Counted from the stretch's first letter, positions 21,670 to 32,710 are shown. The stretch is DNA of 64,000 nt from Heterohyrax brucei (GCA_028571685.1 CM053162.1:65150351-65214350), one strand, 5' to 3'. Program-made: numbers and translations. Notes: a model not told the origin generated them from the letters alone.

Positions 21670-23150
21670 GAAAAACAAAACAGATAGCAATTAGTTTGAT
21701 CTCTAGAAAACAAAGGAAAAAACTCCACACAACCCAGCGGAGTGTTGTGATGAACATCCTGTGAAAATCTGCACATACCAGGAACGTCTCAAACCTGGGC
21801 TCATAGAATGACACCCGCATAGGAAATCTTGTTTTGTCCTGTTTATTGTCACTTCCTCAGCAAGAGAAATTGCACTGTTCTCTGAAGTCTGAGCATTTAA
21901 AAAAAAATAAAATAAAATACAGAGCACTTTCAGAACACTGATAGCTTTTCCTAGAGTATAAATTACCTCCCGGAGCCAACATCGCACACCATGTTAGCAG
22001 AAATAAGGTATCGATTAAATATCGCCACAGTAAACACTAAACTTACATTAATATTTCCCGCCACTGGTGATGTAGCATTTTGTCATCCATCAGAGACCAC
22101 TGGTGGGTGTATACACACACTACACCTAAGCCTTGCCATGATTAACTGGATTGAGAATATGTAGCCTTTTGATGAATTAGAAAAGGTGACAATTTTTTCA
22201 GCCCATCAACAGATGCTTTAAGAAAAGATTTATCCCATAATTATCCTTAGTCATAGTTTATTTACATCCATTGTATGAATTCATTATACATCACAAATTA
22301 TTATAAAATATGCCATTCTGTAAAGATTGGCTTATTCTGTAAAGATATAGCCTACTCAAGACAGATCACTGGTTCTAACAAACTCTTTTTACTACATCTC
22401 TCTGGGCACTTCCGGTTGCATCTGTGCTCTGGCTAATAAATGCTGCCGCCGACCTATCTCTAGGTCATGTCTCTGTCAGGCTCGTTCCAGACCCTCCTCA
22501 GCATCATTCACGTCTGGCAAAGCATCTCAATACCTTTTCCTTTCGCCATCTCCCCTGATGAGAAATCTCCAAATACTATCAAAATCAGCTTCCTTGTTCC
22601 TCCAAGATCCTTTCCATTCAACTGCTAGCACAGTAAATACTTCCCTGGCGGTTATTGAACTCTTTCATGTTTCCTCGGTCACAGATTATCCTTAGGTCAA
22701 TTCTTTCCGTCATTATAATACGTGGGTATGTGTAAGGATACTGTGGATTGGAACGGAATCATTAGCAATGGATATGGTACAGTATGTCAGAGAACGCATC
22801 TTGTCACATTTATGGTGGTATCTGTCACCGTGATTATCATACTAAAAAAAAAAATCAATAAATACTTGAATGATAATGATTATCAATGTTGGCAAAATCT
22901 AGGGGACTCACTGTTTAGGGGAATTCCTAGGGGCACACCCTGCCCCCCAGTACCAAGATATCACTGCCTAATAAATACAGTGTGAAGAAATTGCTTAGAT
23001 CTTGATGCAAACAAATCTGCTTAACAGAAAAAATGAGAAATAATAGGAGACATCTGGATATAGATTGATTATTAGATAATATTAAGAAAGTATCATTAAA
23101 TTGTTAACATATAGTGATGGTATCATGGTTATATCAAAAAAAAAATATGC
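21670..23150. other. No gene or repeat recognised
   Basis: AT-rich unique-looking DNA. 22400-22700 is pyrimidine-rich and could be a worn LTR or L2, not assigned. Confidence 0.35.
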
Positions 23151-23154
23151 TTCT

Positions 23155-23247
23155 TTCCTTGAATACTCTGGGGGTCAGTTCTACCCCGGTCCCTAGGGTT
23201 GCCATGAGTCAGATCCGACTCGATGGCACTTGGCTGGCTTGGCTTTA
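23155..23247 (+). mobile_element. AfroSINE (+), 3' fragment of the 'cacttggc' tail type
   Basis: gggggtcagttctaccccgg, catgagtcagatccgactcg, then atggcacttggctggcttgg. It carries the same tail as the tiny insertions at 6541 and 37539 and the copy at 33794. Confidence 0.85.
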
Positions 23248-23324
23248 GAGAAATCCACTAAGTATTTAGGAGTACTATGCTATGAGGTCTATGATTTACT
23301 TTAAAACACTTTAAACCAAAAACC

Positions 23325-23456
23325 TGTTGCTCTCCAGTCAATTCCCACTCATAGCAATCCTACAGGACAGAGTAGACCTGCCCCATAGGGTTTCCAAGGA
23401 GAGGCTGGTGAATTCAAACTGCCAGCTTCTTGGTTAGCAGACAAGCTTTTAACCTG
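23325..23456 (-). mobile_element. AfroSINE (-), short form
   Basis: gttgctctccagtcaattcc, cagagtagacctgccccata, ggttagcagacaagctttta. Confidence 0.88.
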
Positions 23457-23495
23457 AAGTTACAAAATATCAGTAATTGTGAAGTCTAATATTGT

Positions 23496-23699
23496 TGTTG
23501 CTTTGTGTGTGGTTAAGTCGACTCAGACTCACAGCAACCTTGTGGGACAAAATTAGACTGCCCCAAAAAGTTTCCTAGACTGTAAATCTTGACTGGAGTA
23601 GATAGCCAGTTCTTTTCTTCCGTGGAGTCACTAGTGGATTTGAACTGACAACTTTTTGGTTTGCAGACAAGAGATTAACCATGGGTCTACCAGGGCTCT
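23496..23699 (-). mobile_element. AfroSINE (-), long form
   Basis: gttaagtcgactcagactca, a middle block gactggagtagatagccagt, gtggatttgaactgacaact, then ctaccagggctc. Confidence 0.88.
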
Positions 23700-23910
23700 T
23701 TAGTCTGATTTTAATAATTATTAAATATAAATCTAATGAAATTATAATCACAAAAATTAATTTCTAAGTTGCCTCATTATACTTAATATTAATTAAGGAT
23801 TTAGAGTAAATGCTATAGTTCCACATGGCAATCACTTTCTGTCTAGCCCTTACTCAGCTACTCCCTGAAGCAAGCAAATGATGGTCAAATGACAATTCAT
23901 AGAAGTATAG

Positions 23911-24056
23911 AAACCTTGGTGGCGTAGTAGTTAAGTGCTACATCTGCTAACCCAAAGGCTGGCAGTTTGAATCTAGAAGGCATTCCTTAGAAACTCTGTA
24001 GAGCAGTTCTATTCTATCCTAAAGGGTCAATTCATGGCAGTGAGTTTGGTTTGGGT
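23911..24056 (+). mobile_element. AfroSINE (+), short form
   Basis: aaccttggtggcgtagtagt, taagtgctacatctgctaac, ttctattctatcctaaaggg, tail gtgagtttggtttgggt. A (CA)n run separates it from the mariner that follows. Confidence 0.92.
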
Positions 24057-24088
24057 ACACACACATACACACACATACACACAGACAA

Positions 24089-24966
24089 AGGGTCTTCCAA
24101 TAAGGATGTCCTATTTCTCCCAGCTCATGGTGACCATATTTGTGAAGTTATAGTAGCCACATTTATCACATTTGTTTTGATTAGTCTTGACAGATAGCCA
24201 TGAAAAGTTAATAGGATTCCACAACATGCAGGCATTATTAAAGTTGATTGGCAAAATGGGTGTTCTGTTTGCCAAACATTGCATGTATTATGTAAAATTT
24301 ATGAAGCACACAATCGTCCCACTGAGAGAATAATTCAATGTTAAATCAAAAACTTTCAGACAACCTGGTCTGTTGCCAATCAGACAACACCTGTGTGTCA
24401 ATAAACCACACGTACCAGTGAGAACATCACCACCGTCCATCAGACTGTACATGAGAATCCATTGATCGGTTGCCCATTAAGTACAAGAACTAGCCCTTTT
24501 GACGGCCACAATTGGGTGGATTTTGCATCTGGACTTGAAGCTTTACCCTTACAAAATTGTTTTAACTCAAGAAATAAAGTCCAATGACCATAGACTGCAC
24601 TATACATTTGCCCTCTGGACTCTGGAGCAATTAAAGATGACTCTGCTTTTGGTCAAAAAATAATATTCAGTGATAAGGCCCATTTTTGGATGAAAGGTTT
24701 GGTTAACAAACAGAGAAGTCACATTTGGAATGATGAGAATCCAAAGGAGATTCAAAAACGTCCATCCCACCCCCCAAAGTTACTTCGGTCCGGCAGAATT
24801 GTTGACTCTTATTATTTCCAAGATAAATGAGGAGAGGCTGTAACTGTCATTGGAGAAAGAGATTGGGTTATGGAAACGGTTTATTTTGGGTCCCAGGTCC
24901 AAGGTGTCACGGCAACCATTTACCTGAAATTCTTTTCCACACATAACGCCATCAGACATACTTCAA
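24089..24966 (+). mobile_element. Broken mariner-type DDE transposon
   Basis: Begins with a probable terminal repeat (agggtcttccaataaggatg). The transposase is recoverable only in pieces. The helix-turn-helix region holds GCSVCQTLH at about 24256 and ENITTVHQTVHENP at about 24421. Next come LHLDLKLYPYKIVLTQEIKS at about 24524 and FSDKAHFWMKGLVNKQRSHI at 24666; its Asp (24672-24674) corresponds to the first catalytic residue. EAVTVIGER at about 24832 follows an in-frame TGA. Frameshifts separate several blocks. The second and third catalytic Asp and the right terminus are missing. It is inactive. Confidence 0.75.
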
Positions 24967-25029
24967 AATAATAAAACAATTTAAACTATATCATTTACAA
25001 GTTCAAAGACAGAATACTCTTATTGAAAG

Positions 25030-25048
25030 ACTTCATACACACACACAC

Positions 25049-25089
<41 letters not shown>
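25030..25089. repeat. (CA)n microsatellite
   Basis: About 28 CA units with one interruption (acgc). Confidence 0.95.
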
Positions 25090-25090
<1 letters not shown>

Positions 25091-25217
25091 CCCAAACCTA
25101 CTGCCATTGAGTTGATTCCAATTCTTAGTAATCTTTCTTGTAAGACAGAGTAGAACTGCTCCATAGGATTTACAAGGAGAGGCTGGTGGATTCACACTGC
25201 TGATATAAGCTCAGCAG
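25090..25217 (-). mobile_element. AfroSINE (-), head truncated
   Basis: cccaaacctactgccattga, cagagtagaactgctccata, gaggctggtggattcacact. Confidence 0.88.
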
Positions 25218-25310
25218 CTTTTATATATACTATATTATATATATTATATATATATTATATATTCTATATAATATACATATTATATATATACACACATATA
25301 ATTTCATGTT
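25218..25310. repeat. (TA)n low-complexity
   Basis: Dense tatata with short CA ends. Confidence 0.9.
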
Positions 25311-25334
25311 TATGTGTTGTAAGACAAGAGTGTG

Positions 25335-25681
25335 AACACTGATGGTCCAATGGTAGAAGCCTCACCTTCCCCGCGGTAGACCCAGGTGGGATTCTTGGCC
25401 ATTGTCACTCAACCACAGCCAGCACTGGTCCATCTGCAGTAGCTTGCATGTAGCTATGGTGCCCAGCAGGCGTCAGCACACCTCCCAGACTAAGACGGAC
25501 CATGAAGCACAGCTTGGCTCTCTGCTGCTGAAAATCAGCCATCAAAAACACTAGGGATCACAACCCTCTGACCCTCAGTCCATCACAGGGATGGTAAAGA
25601 ACCAGGCAGCCACTCATCCCTCTGTGTACGGGTTCACCATGAATTGGGACTGACTCAGTGGCAGACAACAATAACAACAGC
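25335..25681 (+). mobile_element. Second SINE family with tRNA-Gly-like head (+)
   Basis: The head (ctgatggtccaatggtagaa, then ccgcggtagacccaggtggg, attcttggcca) folds like tRNA-Gly: A box tggtccaatgg, anticodon-arm remnant, B box ggtgggattcttgg decayed from ggttcgattccgg. The body includes cagactaagacggaccatga and aaaatcagccatcaaaaaca. The tail (gggactgactcagtggcaga, then caacaataacaaca) resembles the AfroSINE/RTE end, so it probably used the same LINE machinery. No functional tRNA. Confidence 0.75.
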
Positions 25682-27218
25682 ATAAGGTAAGAACACTAAT
25701 CCTATTTTATGCTTAAAGAAGCATAGGTCTTGATAACTTCACATTGATTATTTGGTGGTTTAAAATTTAAAGCAAGATTCAGTGTCTCCTTATTCCCCGA
25801 CATTCCCGTTGTGGCCTCATAACATGCCACATGCAATTCCCCCTCATCTGTTCCCAGAATAGCTAGATGGAAAACCTTGCATTTGTTTCTTACCAGCAGG
25901 CTCCAGGAAGAGACTTTATCAGGGCTGCAGAAGAGGCCGATTCATGGGTTGTTACTGTCTTTATGTGGAGCATCAAACATTTCTGCAGACTTTTGAATAT
26001 GTCTCACTTTAACCTTCATGACACCACTGCAGTGAGGTGGGTGGGAACTGCCATCTAGTTTACTTTATAAATCAAGCGTTTCTATGACAGTTGGGCTAGT
26101 GTGCTAGGTGGTAATGGAATTGCAGTGAAAGGCAGAATCCTGAATTTGGAGACTCAGATACAGTATTACATCCATGTCCACCAAAGATACTCAGCATGGC
26201 TTTTCTTCAACTCTCTAGGAATCTGTAAGTGTAAAATCATGAATGTCAGCCATACTTTGCTCTCCACTTGAATGACAAATACCCTGATTGGTATATTAGT
26301 ATCTCAGAAAGATTTGAGAATCTTTTGTAATACTCACAGAAAACGACAGGAGAAGTGTATTGTTCACTGTAAAATATAACAAATAAACCCTGTTTGAGTC
26401 TGAAGAGATGTAGCCAGCTGGGCAATATGCCAGTTGCATTTTGTTGTGAGCTACTGAGTTGTTTGCAATAGCAACATGTTGGTCTCCTCCATCAGCCCTT
26501 GTTCAAGGCAATTATAATGAAAGCAAGTTGCTGAATACCAGTAAGCAACATTCCATATTGGTTGACATCTTTCAAACACTAATTCTGTCAAATTCATGTA
26601 GATGGATTTAGATTCTTTTACAGAGTTATCTCTTTCTAAAATGGGCATTTACACACGTAGAGATATTCCTAATCTGAACATAGAACTGAAGATGGTTTTT
26701 GAGTAGAGAAGGTTGCACCCAGGCCAGGCTTTCATCATAAATAATAATTATAATACATGAGATTCGCTTTTGACAGCAGCTCTGAAAACACAGAGGTGGA
26801 CTCTGAACATCCTACCTTCCTTTAATCACTCACTATGAAGAGTTCAGCCAAGCATCATCAAAACCTCTTCTAAGATTTTTCCGATACTGCCACTGTTGAA
26901 TGCCTCGTGTAAAGCACAACCCCACAATAAAGGCAGAAACAGAAAGGTGGTTTGTGTGGGGTTGTCTCCCTTGTTTACTGGTCGGTGGGAAAGACTACCT
27001 GCCTATGAGAAAACACTGATCAAAGTCCTACTTCACAAGAAAGGCCTGATCAGATCCTTACAGGTTCTTTTTAAATTGACTCCATTTCAGTCTATCAGAT
27101 AGTGGCAAAGTTGTCTTATAATTAGAAAACAACCTATCAACTGAACATGTTAGGAAAAAAGGTCTTTAAAACAAGCTACTAACATATTTGTATTGAGTGT
27201 CCCCTTCACTGGGTTTGA
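25682..27218. other. No gene recognised
   Basis: A weak MIR/L2-like core at 25995-26080; otherwise unique-looking. Confidence 0.4.
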
Positions 27219-27220
27219 AG

Positions 27221-27360
27221 CCCCGGTGGTGTAGTGGTGAAGAGCTAGGCTGCACCCCAAGAGGTCAGCAGTTCAAACCTATGAGCTGCTCCTTGAAAAC
27301 CTATAAAAAATCCCTATAAGCTAGAATCAACTTCACAGCAATGGGTCAATGGGTTTGTCT
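27221..27360 (+). mobile_element. AfroSINE (+), short form, diverged
   Basis: agccccggtggtgtagtggt, gaggtcagcagttcaaacct, gagctgctccttgaaaacct. Confidence 0.85.
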
Positions 27361-27509
27361 TCCTTTCCTGTTCCAGCCCTTGTGAAGTATTTTGGAATTT
27401 ACAGACTGATGAATGTCAAAACTTGAAAGATATTATAGAAATCCTCCATTCCAACCCCCACTCCTTATACAGATAAGGAATTTACTCAGAGAATCATGGA
27501 GCTAAACCA

Positions 27510-27597
27510 AACCCAACCCAGCTCACTGCTGTGGATGTGAACTGCCAAACTTTTGGTAAGTGACCATAACTTTTAATTACCATGCCGATGGTTGCAA
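27510..27597 (-). mobile_element. AfroSINE (-), internally deleted
   Basis: Tail aaaccaaacccaacccagct joined to head-side ggatgtgaactgccaaactt; the centre is missing. Confidence 0.6.
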
Positions 27598-27730
27598 ACC
27601 CAGAATCCTGTTGAGATCACCCGAGTCCACCAGATACCTGACCTGGAATTTGCCCTTGAGAAATTTCAACCTAGGAGACATGGGCAAGGGGAAAGGCAGA
27701 AACAACTACAGAGCAATTTAAGACAGGACA

Positions 27731-27800
27731 GAAGAGAACATTTAATTTTAAGATCAATCATAGAAGAGAAGATTTAATTTTAAGATCAATCATAGAAGAG
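27731..27800 (+). repeat. 32-bp tandem repeat, just over two copies
   Basis: Unit starts at 27731, 27763 and 27795 (gaagag); the shared core is tttaattttaagatcaatca. The first two units differ by one base. Confidence 0.92.
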
Positions 27801-27809
27801 AGAGATTAA

Positions 27810-28900
27810 TGTAGACTTCTGGAAGGATGATTACCTCACTAGAGAGTGAATTCTTCAAATGCGAAAATACTATTATACTATTTCATATCCTAAAGCACTT
27901 GGCACAGTTAATGAAACGGTAAATACGTATCTGTTACATCTTTGTTGAACTGATGGGCAAATAGGAGGCTGTATGGATTGCTGGATGCATAATAATCTGG
28001 AGTGAGAATGGAAGCCTTTATGCAGGAGATGGGCTATAACAGTGATTTGAATCAGAGTAATATTGTAGGGAACTCGCAAATACTGAAATGAGCATTATTT
28101 ACTTAGAAGCCACAGAGGAAAACAATCCATGCGAAGCTGAGGACTCACTAGGAAGCAGCAGATGATGTATATGAACACCAATACCTCAGCATCATGCCAA
28201 CGATCACAAGCCAGAGAGCTGGTACAGACCACCATCTATTTCCGTGACTTTGTTGAGTTATATTTAGATTGGTGTTGTAAGTGCAAGGAGACTTTGAGAA
28301 ACTTGTTAATGAATCCATACTCCCCCACACAGAGATTTCTGAATGTGTGTGGTCGTTTGTATTCTGTTCTGTTCCCTTTTCTACGCAAATGGCAACAGAT
28401 GGCAGAGAGGAGTGGGAATCCAGGACAGTCTGAATTGCGCCATCTCCCCTCCTTTGGGTCTACTCGAGATGAGCCTGGGGGAAAGGAATATTGTAAAATA
28501 ATTATGTTTCGCTTCTATGGAATGAAAATGCTGTTTGGAACCTAGTTCTCTTGGTTCCCCTAAACAAGTTTCCAAGGAAAGTAGATAAATCCCATTGTAG
28601 CCCCATTGTGAAGGCAAGTGATTGAGGTTTTCTTGATTTTCTTCTGTATATAGGGAAGACAGTAGTCTGTCCAAGAGGACTGAGTGGAATCAATACATTA
28701 AAGTGTTTTGCATTAGTATCTGACATAGAATAATCACCCCAAAAGGCTGAGTATATGATTGAAGTAATGAGCACCCTGGTGAATATTTGAGAAGTGAAGA
28801 CTTATAAAATGGCTCACTGATCTTTTAAGGAAGTGTATCTTATATCCAAAGTTCTCCTTTCTATCTCTTCAATCTCAGTTCATGCACTTGAACGTGTTAG
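27810..28900. other. No gene or repeat recognised
   Basis: Contains a 127-codon open frame at 28162-28545 (+) overlapped by frames on the - strand, with no recognisable domain; treated as chance. Confidence 0.4.
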
Positions 28901-28904
28901 CCGT

Positions 28905-29255
28905 GTTACAGACCCTTGACCACAGGCTTGCTTTGGCCTCCGAGCCTTGACACTTGCTGTTCCCACTATTTGGAATGTCTGTCTCATGGCATTTTAAACA
29001 ACCACCTCATACTCATTACTCAGGTTTCAATTCAAATACCTTCTCAGGTAAACCTCCCCTATCTTAGATAAAGTGGTGCCCACCCCCTGAATTTCTTTCT
29101 TCCGCATGGCTTCATTTTTTAATTTTTCTTAGCTTACCAATGCCTAAAATTATCTCATTTCTCTGTTTTCATATGAGGTTAATCAGCCTTGTACACCACT
29201 GTATCCCCAGAACTAGAATATGCCTATGTATATTAAATACTTAATAGACAATCTG
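28905..29255 (+). mobile_element. L2-type LINE 3' end (+)
   Basis: tgttcccactatttggaatg, caggtttcaattcaaatacc, then ttctcaggtaaacctcccct and cttgtacaccactgtatccc. This is the standard L2 3' order. Confidence 0.7.
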
Positions 29256-29320
29256 TTAACTTCTGATTGGCTGGCTGATTGACTGACTAGAACAGGACAA
29301 AAAGGGGTAGACATATATGG

Positions 29321-29487
29321 AAGCCCTGGTGGCGTAGTGGGTTAAGTGCTATGCCTGCTAACCAAATGGTCAGCAGTTCAAATCCGCCAGGCGTTCTTTG
29401 GAAACTCTATGAGGCAGTTCTGCTCTTACCTCTAGGATCTCTCTGAGTCAGACCTGACTCAATGGCAGTGGGTTTGTTTTTTGGTTT
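29321..29487 (+). mobile_element. AfroSINE (+), short form
   Basis: gaagccctggtggcgtagtg, gctatgcctgctaaccaaat, gttctgctcttacctctagg, tail gtgggtttgttttttggttt. Confidence 0.93.
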
Positions 29488-29575
29488 ATATATACGTATA
29501 TACATATATATATATAATATATAGTATATAATATATATAGTATATATAACATATATACATATAATAGCATTAGTT
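29488..29575. repeat. (TA)n low-complexity
   Basis: tatata-rich run attached to the SINE tail. Confidence 0.88.
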
Positions 29576-29778
29576 ATGTCTTCAAAGAAGTTACTCATTT
29601 TAAGAAGAGAATACACAAAGTAAACTTCATACAGAACAAGAGTATTTAGCTTTTACGCAAATTTTCTTTTCTTCTTCTTTTTTTTTTTTTTTTCCTTTCC
29701 CTGCTCTGCCTGGAAGTAAAAGACAAGCAAAGGGAGGTCGTTGGAAATTGTAATTTGGTTCCTATTTTTAAAAACTCA

Positions 29779-29962
29779 AAAAATCCAACCCCTGGCCCTT
29801 AAGTTGATTTTGATGCACAGCTACCCTGGAGGGTTTTCTAAGGCTGTCATCTTTACAGGAGCAGACTGTCACATCTTTCTCCTATGGAGCCGCTGGTGGG
29901 TTTGAATCAGAGACCATTTGGTTGGCAGCGAAGCGCTTTCACCACTGCATCACCAGAATGCC
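29779..29962 (-). mobile_element. AfroSINE (-), long form
   Basis: ccaacccctggcccttaagt, middle block gcagactgtcacatctttct, ggtgggtttgaatcagagac, head gctttcaccactgcatcacc. Confidence 0.88.
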
Positions 29963-30070
29963 ATTTCTCTGTATTCAGCCTGGTTATATATAAACTCATA
30001 TTAGGGAATGCGTAGCCTCTTCTTCCTGCTTCTTGTCCTCACGTCTGATACACAATAATTTCCTACAGGT

Positions 30071-30239
30071 TAAACCCTGTTGGTATAGTGCTTAAGTGCT
30101 TAACTATGGCAGCTGCTAACCAAAAGATTGGCAGTTACAATTCACAAGATGCCCCTTGGAAACTCTGTGGGGCAGTTCTACTCTGTCCTATAGGGTCAGC
30201 ACGAGTTGGAATCAACTCGATGGCAGTGTTTGTTTTCTT
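30071..30239 (+). mobile_element. AfroSINE (+), short form
   Basis: aaaccctgttggtatagtgc, gatgccccttggaaactctg, gttctactctgtcctatagg, gagttggaatcaactcgatg. Confidence 0.93.
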
Positions 30240-30309
30240 TTTTAGCCCAGTCACTTGTATATGTTAGATGTTTAATAAATTTTGTTAGTGCTAATATGTG
30301 TAAGTACCC

Positions 30310-30535
30310 ACAGGCATGCAGTCACTGGAGGAGGACATCATGCTTGGTAAAGTTAAGGGTCGGTGAAAAAGAGAAGCCCCCTCAACGAGGTGGATTGTCA
30401 CACTGGCTGCAACAATGGACTCAAGCATAACAACAGTTGTGAGCATGGTGCAGGACTAGGTAGTGTTTCATTGTGTCATACACAGGCTGACGATGAGTCA
30501 GACCCAATGTGATGGTACCTACAAGTTAAATACAA
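30310..30535 (+). mobile_element. RTE-clade LINE 3' end (+)
   Basis: gtcactggaggaggacatca, catgcttggtaaagttaagg, caacgaggtggattgtcaca, ggctgcaacaatggactcaa. It encodes a worn copy of the same RTE C-terminus as 11105-11665 and ends gagtcagacccaatgtgatg. That final stretch resembles the AfroSINE 3' end and supports RTE as the SINE's partner. Confidence 0.7.
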
Positions 30536-30804
30536 TAATCTTTAATATTCATGTACTGTCATTTTAATTTTAAATCGACTTAAATTTAAGAGCAAAGAAC
30601 AACTGAGCAGAAAAAATGTGACACACTGTTCTGTCTCTAGCTCTTCCTGCTGTGAAGCAACCTGTTTTACTGTTTAAACCTGTGTTGTTCTGTTTGAATT
30701 GTACAGAGGGAAACAGTTCTGGGACTTTTAAACGTCTAAGATCAATCACTCAACAGGAGAACACAGCAACCCTAGGAAAGAGAATTATGAGGAGTAGCAA
30801 AGTG

Positions 30805-30990
30805 ATACAGTGCTTCTAAAACCTTAATAGGTAGATGAATTCCCTGGGGATCTTGTTAAAATGCAGATTCTGATTTAGTATGCCCAGAGTGGGTGAAGGA
30901 TTCTCCCTTTCCACAAAACTCCAGGGGATGCCCATGCTGCTGGTCCTTGGTATTTACAGACTATATTTTTGAGGTCATTCGGTTTAAGAA
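30805..30990 (+). mobile_element. hAT-Charlie MER5-like element
   Basis: gaattccctggggatcttgt, taaaatgcagattctgattt, aggggatgcccatgctgctg, gtccttggtatttacagact. About 185 bp, as expected. Confidence 0.7.
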
Positions 30991-31039
30991 ATAAATAACA
31001 ACTTTAGAGCACTTACTAGATATATGGCTGTACTGCCAT

Positions 31040-31575
31040 TAAGCCATTACTGCTTTATTTAACCTTGCAAAAATGCTACACATTCTTCCACTCCCTGTAA
31101 GAGGTAGGGTATATTTTCCCACTTCTTGAATCAGGTTGACTATGTCACTAGCTCTCGCCTACCCACAACAGCAAACTGTCAGAAGGTCAGACTTGAGAAG
31201 TGCATGTGAACTGGGTCTCCCTCTCTCTTACTGTTCTTGGAACAGTAAAGTCTTGACATGACTGTACCTGAGCTAGCCTACAGGAGCAGATGAAGCTATT
31301 TAGAAGAGAATTAAGATGTCCCAACCTACAGTAAGTCGACCAGACCCCTGCCAACAGCCTGCCACCTGCCATCCAGGTGAGTGAAGACATCCCAGCTGAT
31401 CCTCTAGTTGATCACAGACACTTGGGCAAGCACAATCAGGCTGGGCCACACAGGAGATCTCCTGAGTCCACCCACAGAGCTGTGAACTAAATAAAATGAT
31501 GCTTGTTTTAACCAGTGGATGGGGAGGGAGGTGAGCCCTAAATGTTTCATGTTACTGCTGGCATATGTTATATTT
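31040..31575 (+). mobile_element. Probable MaLR/MLT1-type LTR, worn (+)
   Basis: tgccaacagcctgccacctg, ccatccaggtgagtgaagac, gatcctctagttgatcacag and aactaaataaaatgatgctt follow the order of an ERVL-MaLR LTR with its polyadenylation signal. No internal retroviral genes. Confidence 0.5.
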
Positions 31576-31697
31576 GTGCTTATGATTCTTTTCCCTTTAG
31601 TCCTTTATCTAAATGGTATAATTTTAGCCTTATATGATGGAAATTCATATAAGTAGTTATTATAATAATAAAATCAAAAAAAGAAGGAAAAATCACG

Positions 31698-31852
31698 CCT
31701 ACACCCATTGCGTTGATTCTCACTTGTAACAACTCTATGGGACAGAGTAGAACTGCCCCCATAGAGTTTCCAGGAAGCACCTGGTGGATTCAAACAACCA
31801 GTTCTTTGGTTAACTACCCACAGCACTTAGCCACTCTACCATCGGGGTTTCC
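31698..31852 (-). mobile_element. AfroSINE (-), short form
   Basis: acacccattgcgttgattct, cagagtagaactgcccccat, agcacctggtggattcaaac, ccatcggggtttcc. Confidence 0.9.
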
Positions 31853-32269
31853 ACAGCTATTATAACAGTATTAAGGAATTCTATATTTTTATAATTATAT
31901 CTATTACTTATATTGATACCTTGGGACTTTTAGTAGTCTTCCATCCTAAACGGTAACGTGAAAGTAACTATCAAGGAAAGCCCAGCACAGTTCAACAAAG
32001 ATTTAGGAAGTATTTTCTTATGTACAGTGTGGAGTTTTCAAAGTTGATATGATACAAAGAATTATATCTAGTGATTACTCAGAACTTGAGGAAGTCTTGA
32101 TAAGTTCTGTCCTTTCTGATGCAAAGCACTCTCCTAGAAACACCTATTCAGACCGCTCCTCTTAAAAATAACTGGATTCACAGCCAGGATATCTACTTCT
32201 TTATGGACTCTTTGGTTTCCTCTGCTCTGTCATCTTTACTAACCCCGTTCACTTCCTCTAGCATGTTCT

Positions 32270-32515
32270 TTGTCTATCTTAATCCCATGCTTTCTTTCAT
32301 GCCCGGTCAAAGGAAGCCCTCTTTGAAATCCTGCAGCCCTCTCTGACCTTAAGAACATCTGGATCTTAGCATTTATTGCCTGGCCTGTCTCGCTCCTGAC
32401 TCTTCCTGTGTGATGGCCATTCCTGTCTGTGGGAAATGGGTGATTTTCTATCTATTTTCATGTAAATCACAGGGCCTTGCTCATGCTGGGTGCTCAATAA
32501 GTACCTATGGACAGA
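32270..32515 (+). mobile_element. L2-type LINE 3' end (+)
   Basis: ctttgaaatcctgcagccct, gcatttattgcctggcctgt, cttgctcatgctgggtgctc, aataagtacctatgg. Confidence 0.6.
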
Positions 32516-32710
32516 TAATCTGTATCAAAATTCAGTTAGTTGTTTGGTGACAAACCCCCTAGTCACTTAGAACTTCACGAGTCATGTTACGCAGAAAGGA
32601 ATGCATATATCCCAACAAAGACCATAAAAGCATATACTCTAAGCCAATGTGTCTACTGAGTTATATGTCAAACACAGACATTTTGAAATACATTAGGAGT
32701 GATCACACTC

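Noticed and set aside
25335-25405. tRNA-Gly gene
   Set aside because: Head of a SINE: the acceptor stem and B box are degraded and it is joined to a SINE body and tail.
28162-28545. 127-codon frame on the + strand
   Set aside because: No domain, competing frames on the other strand, no promoter or splice context.
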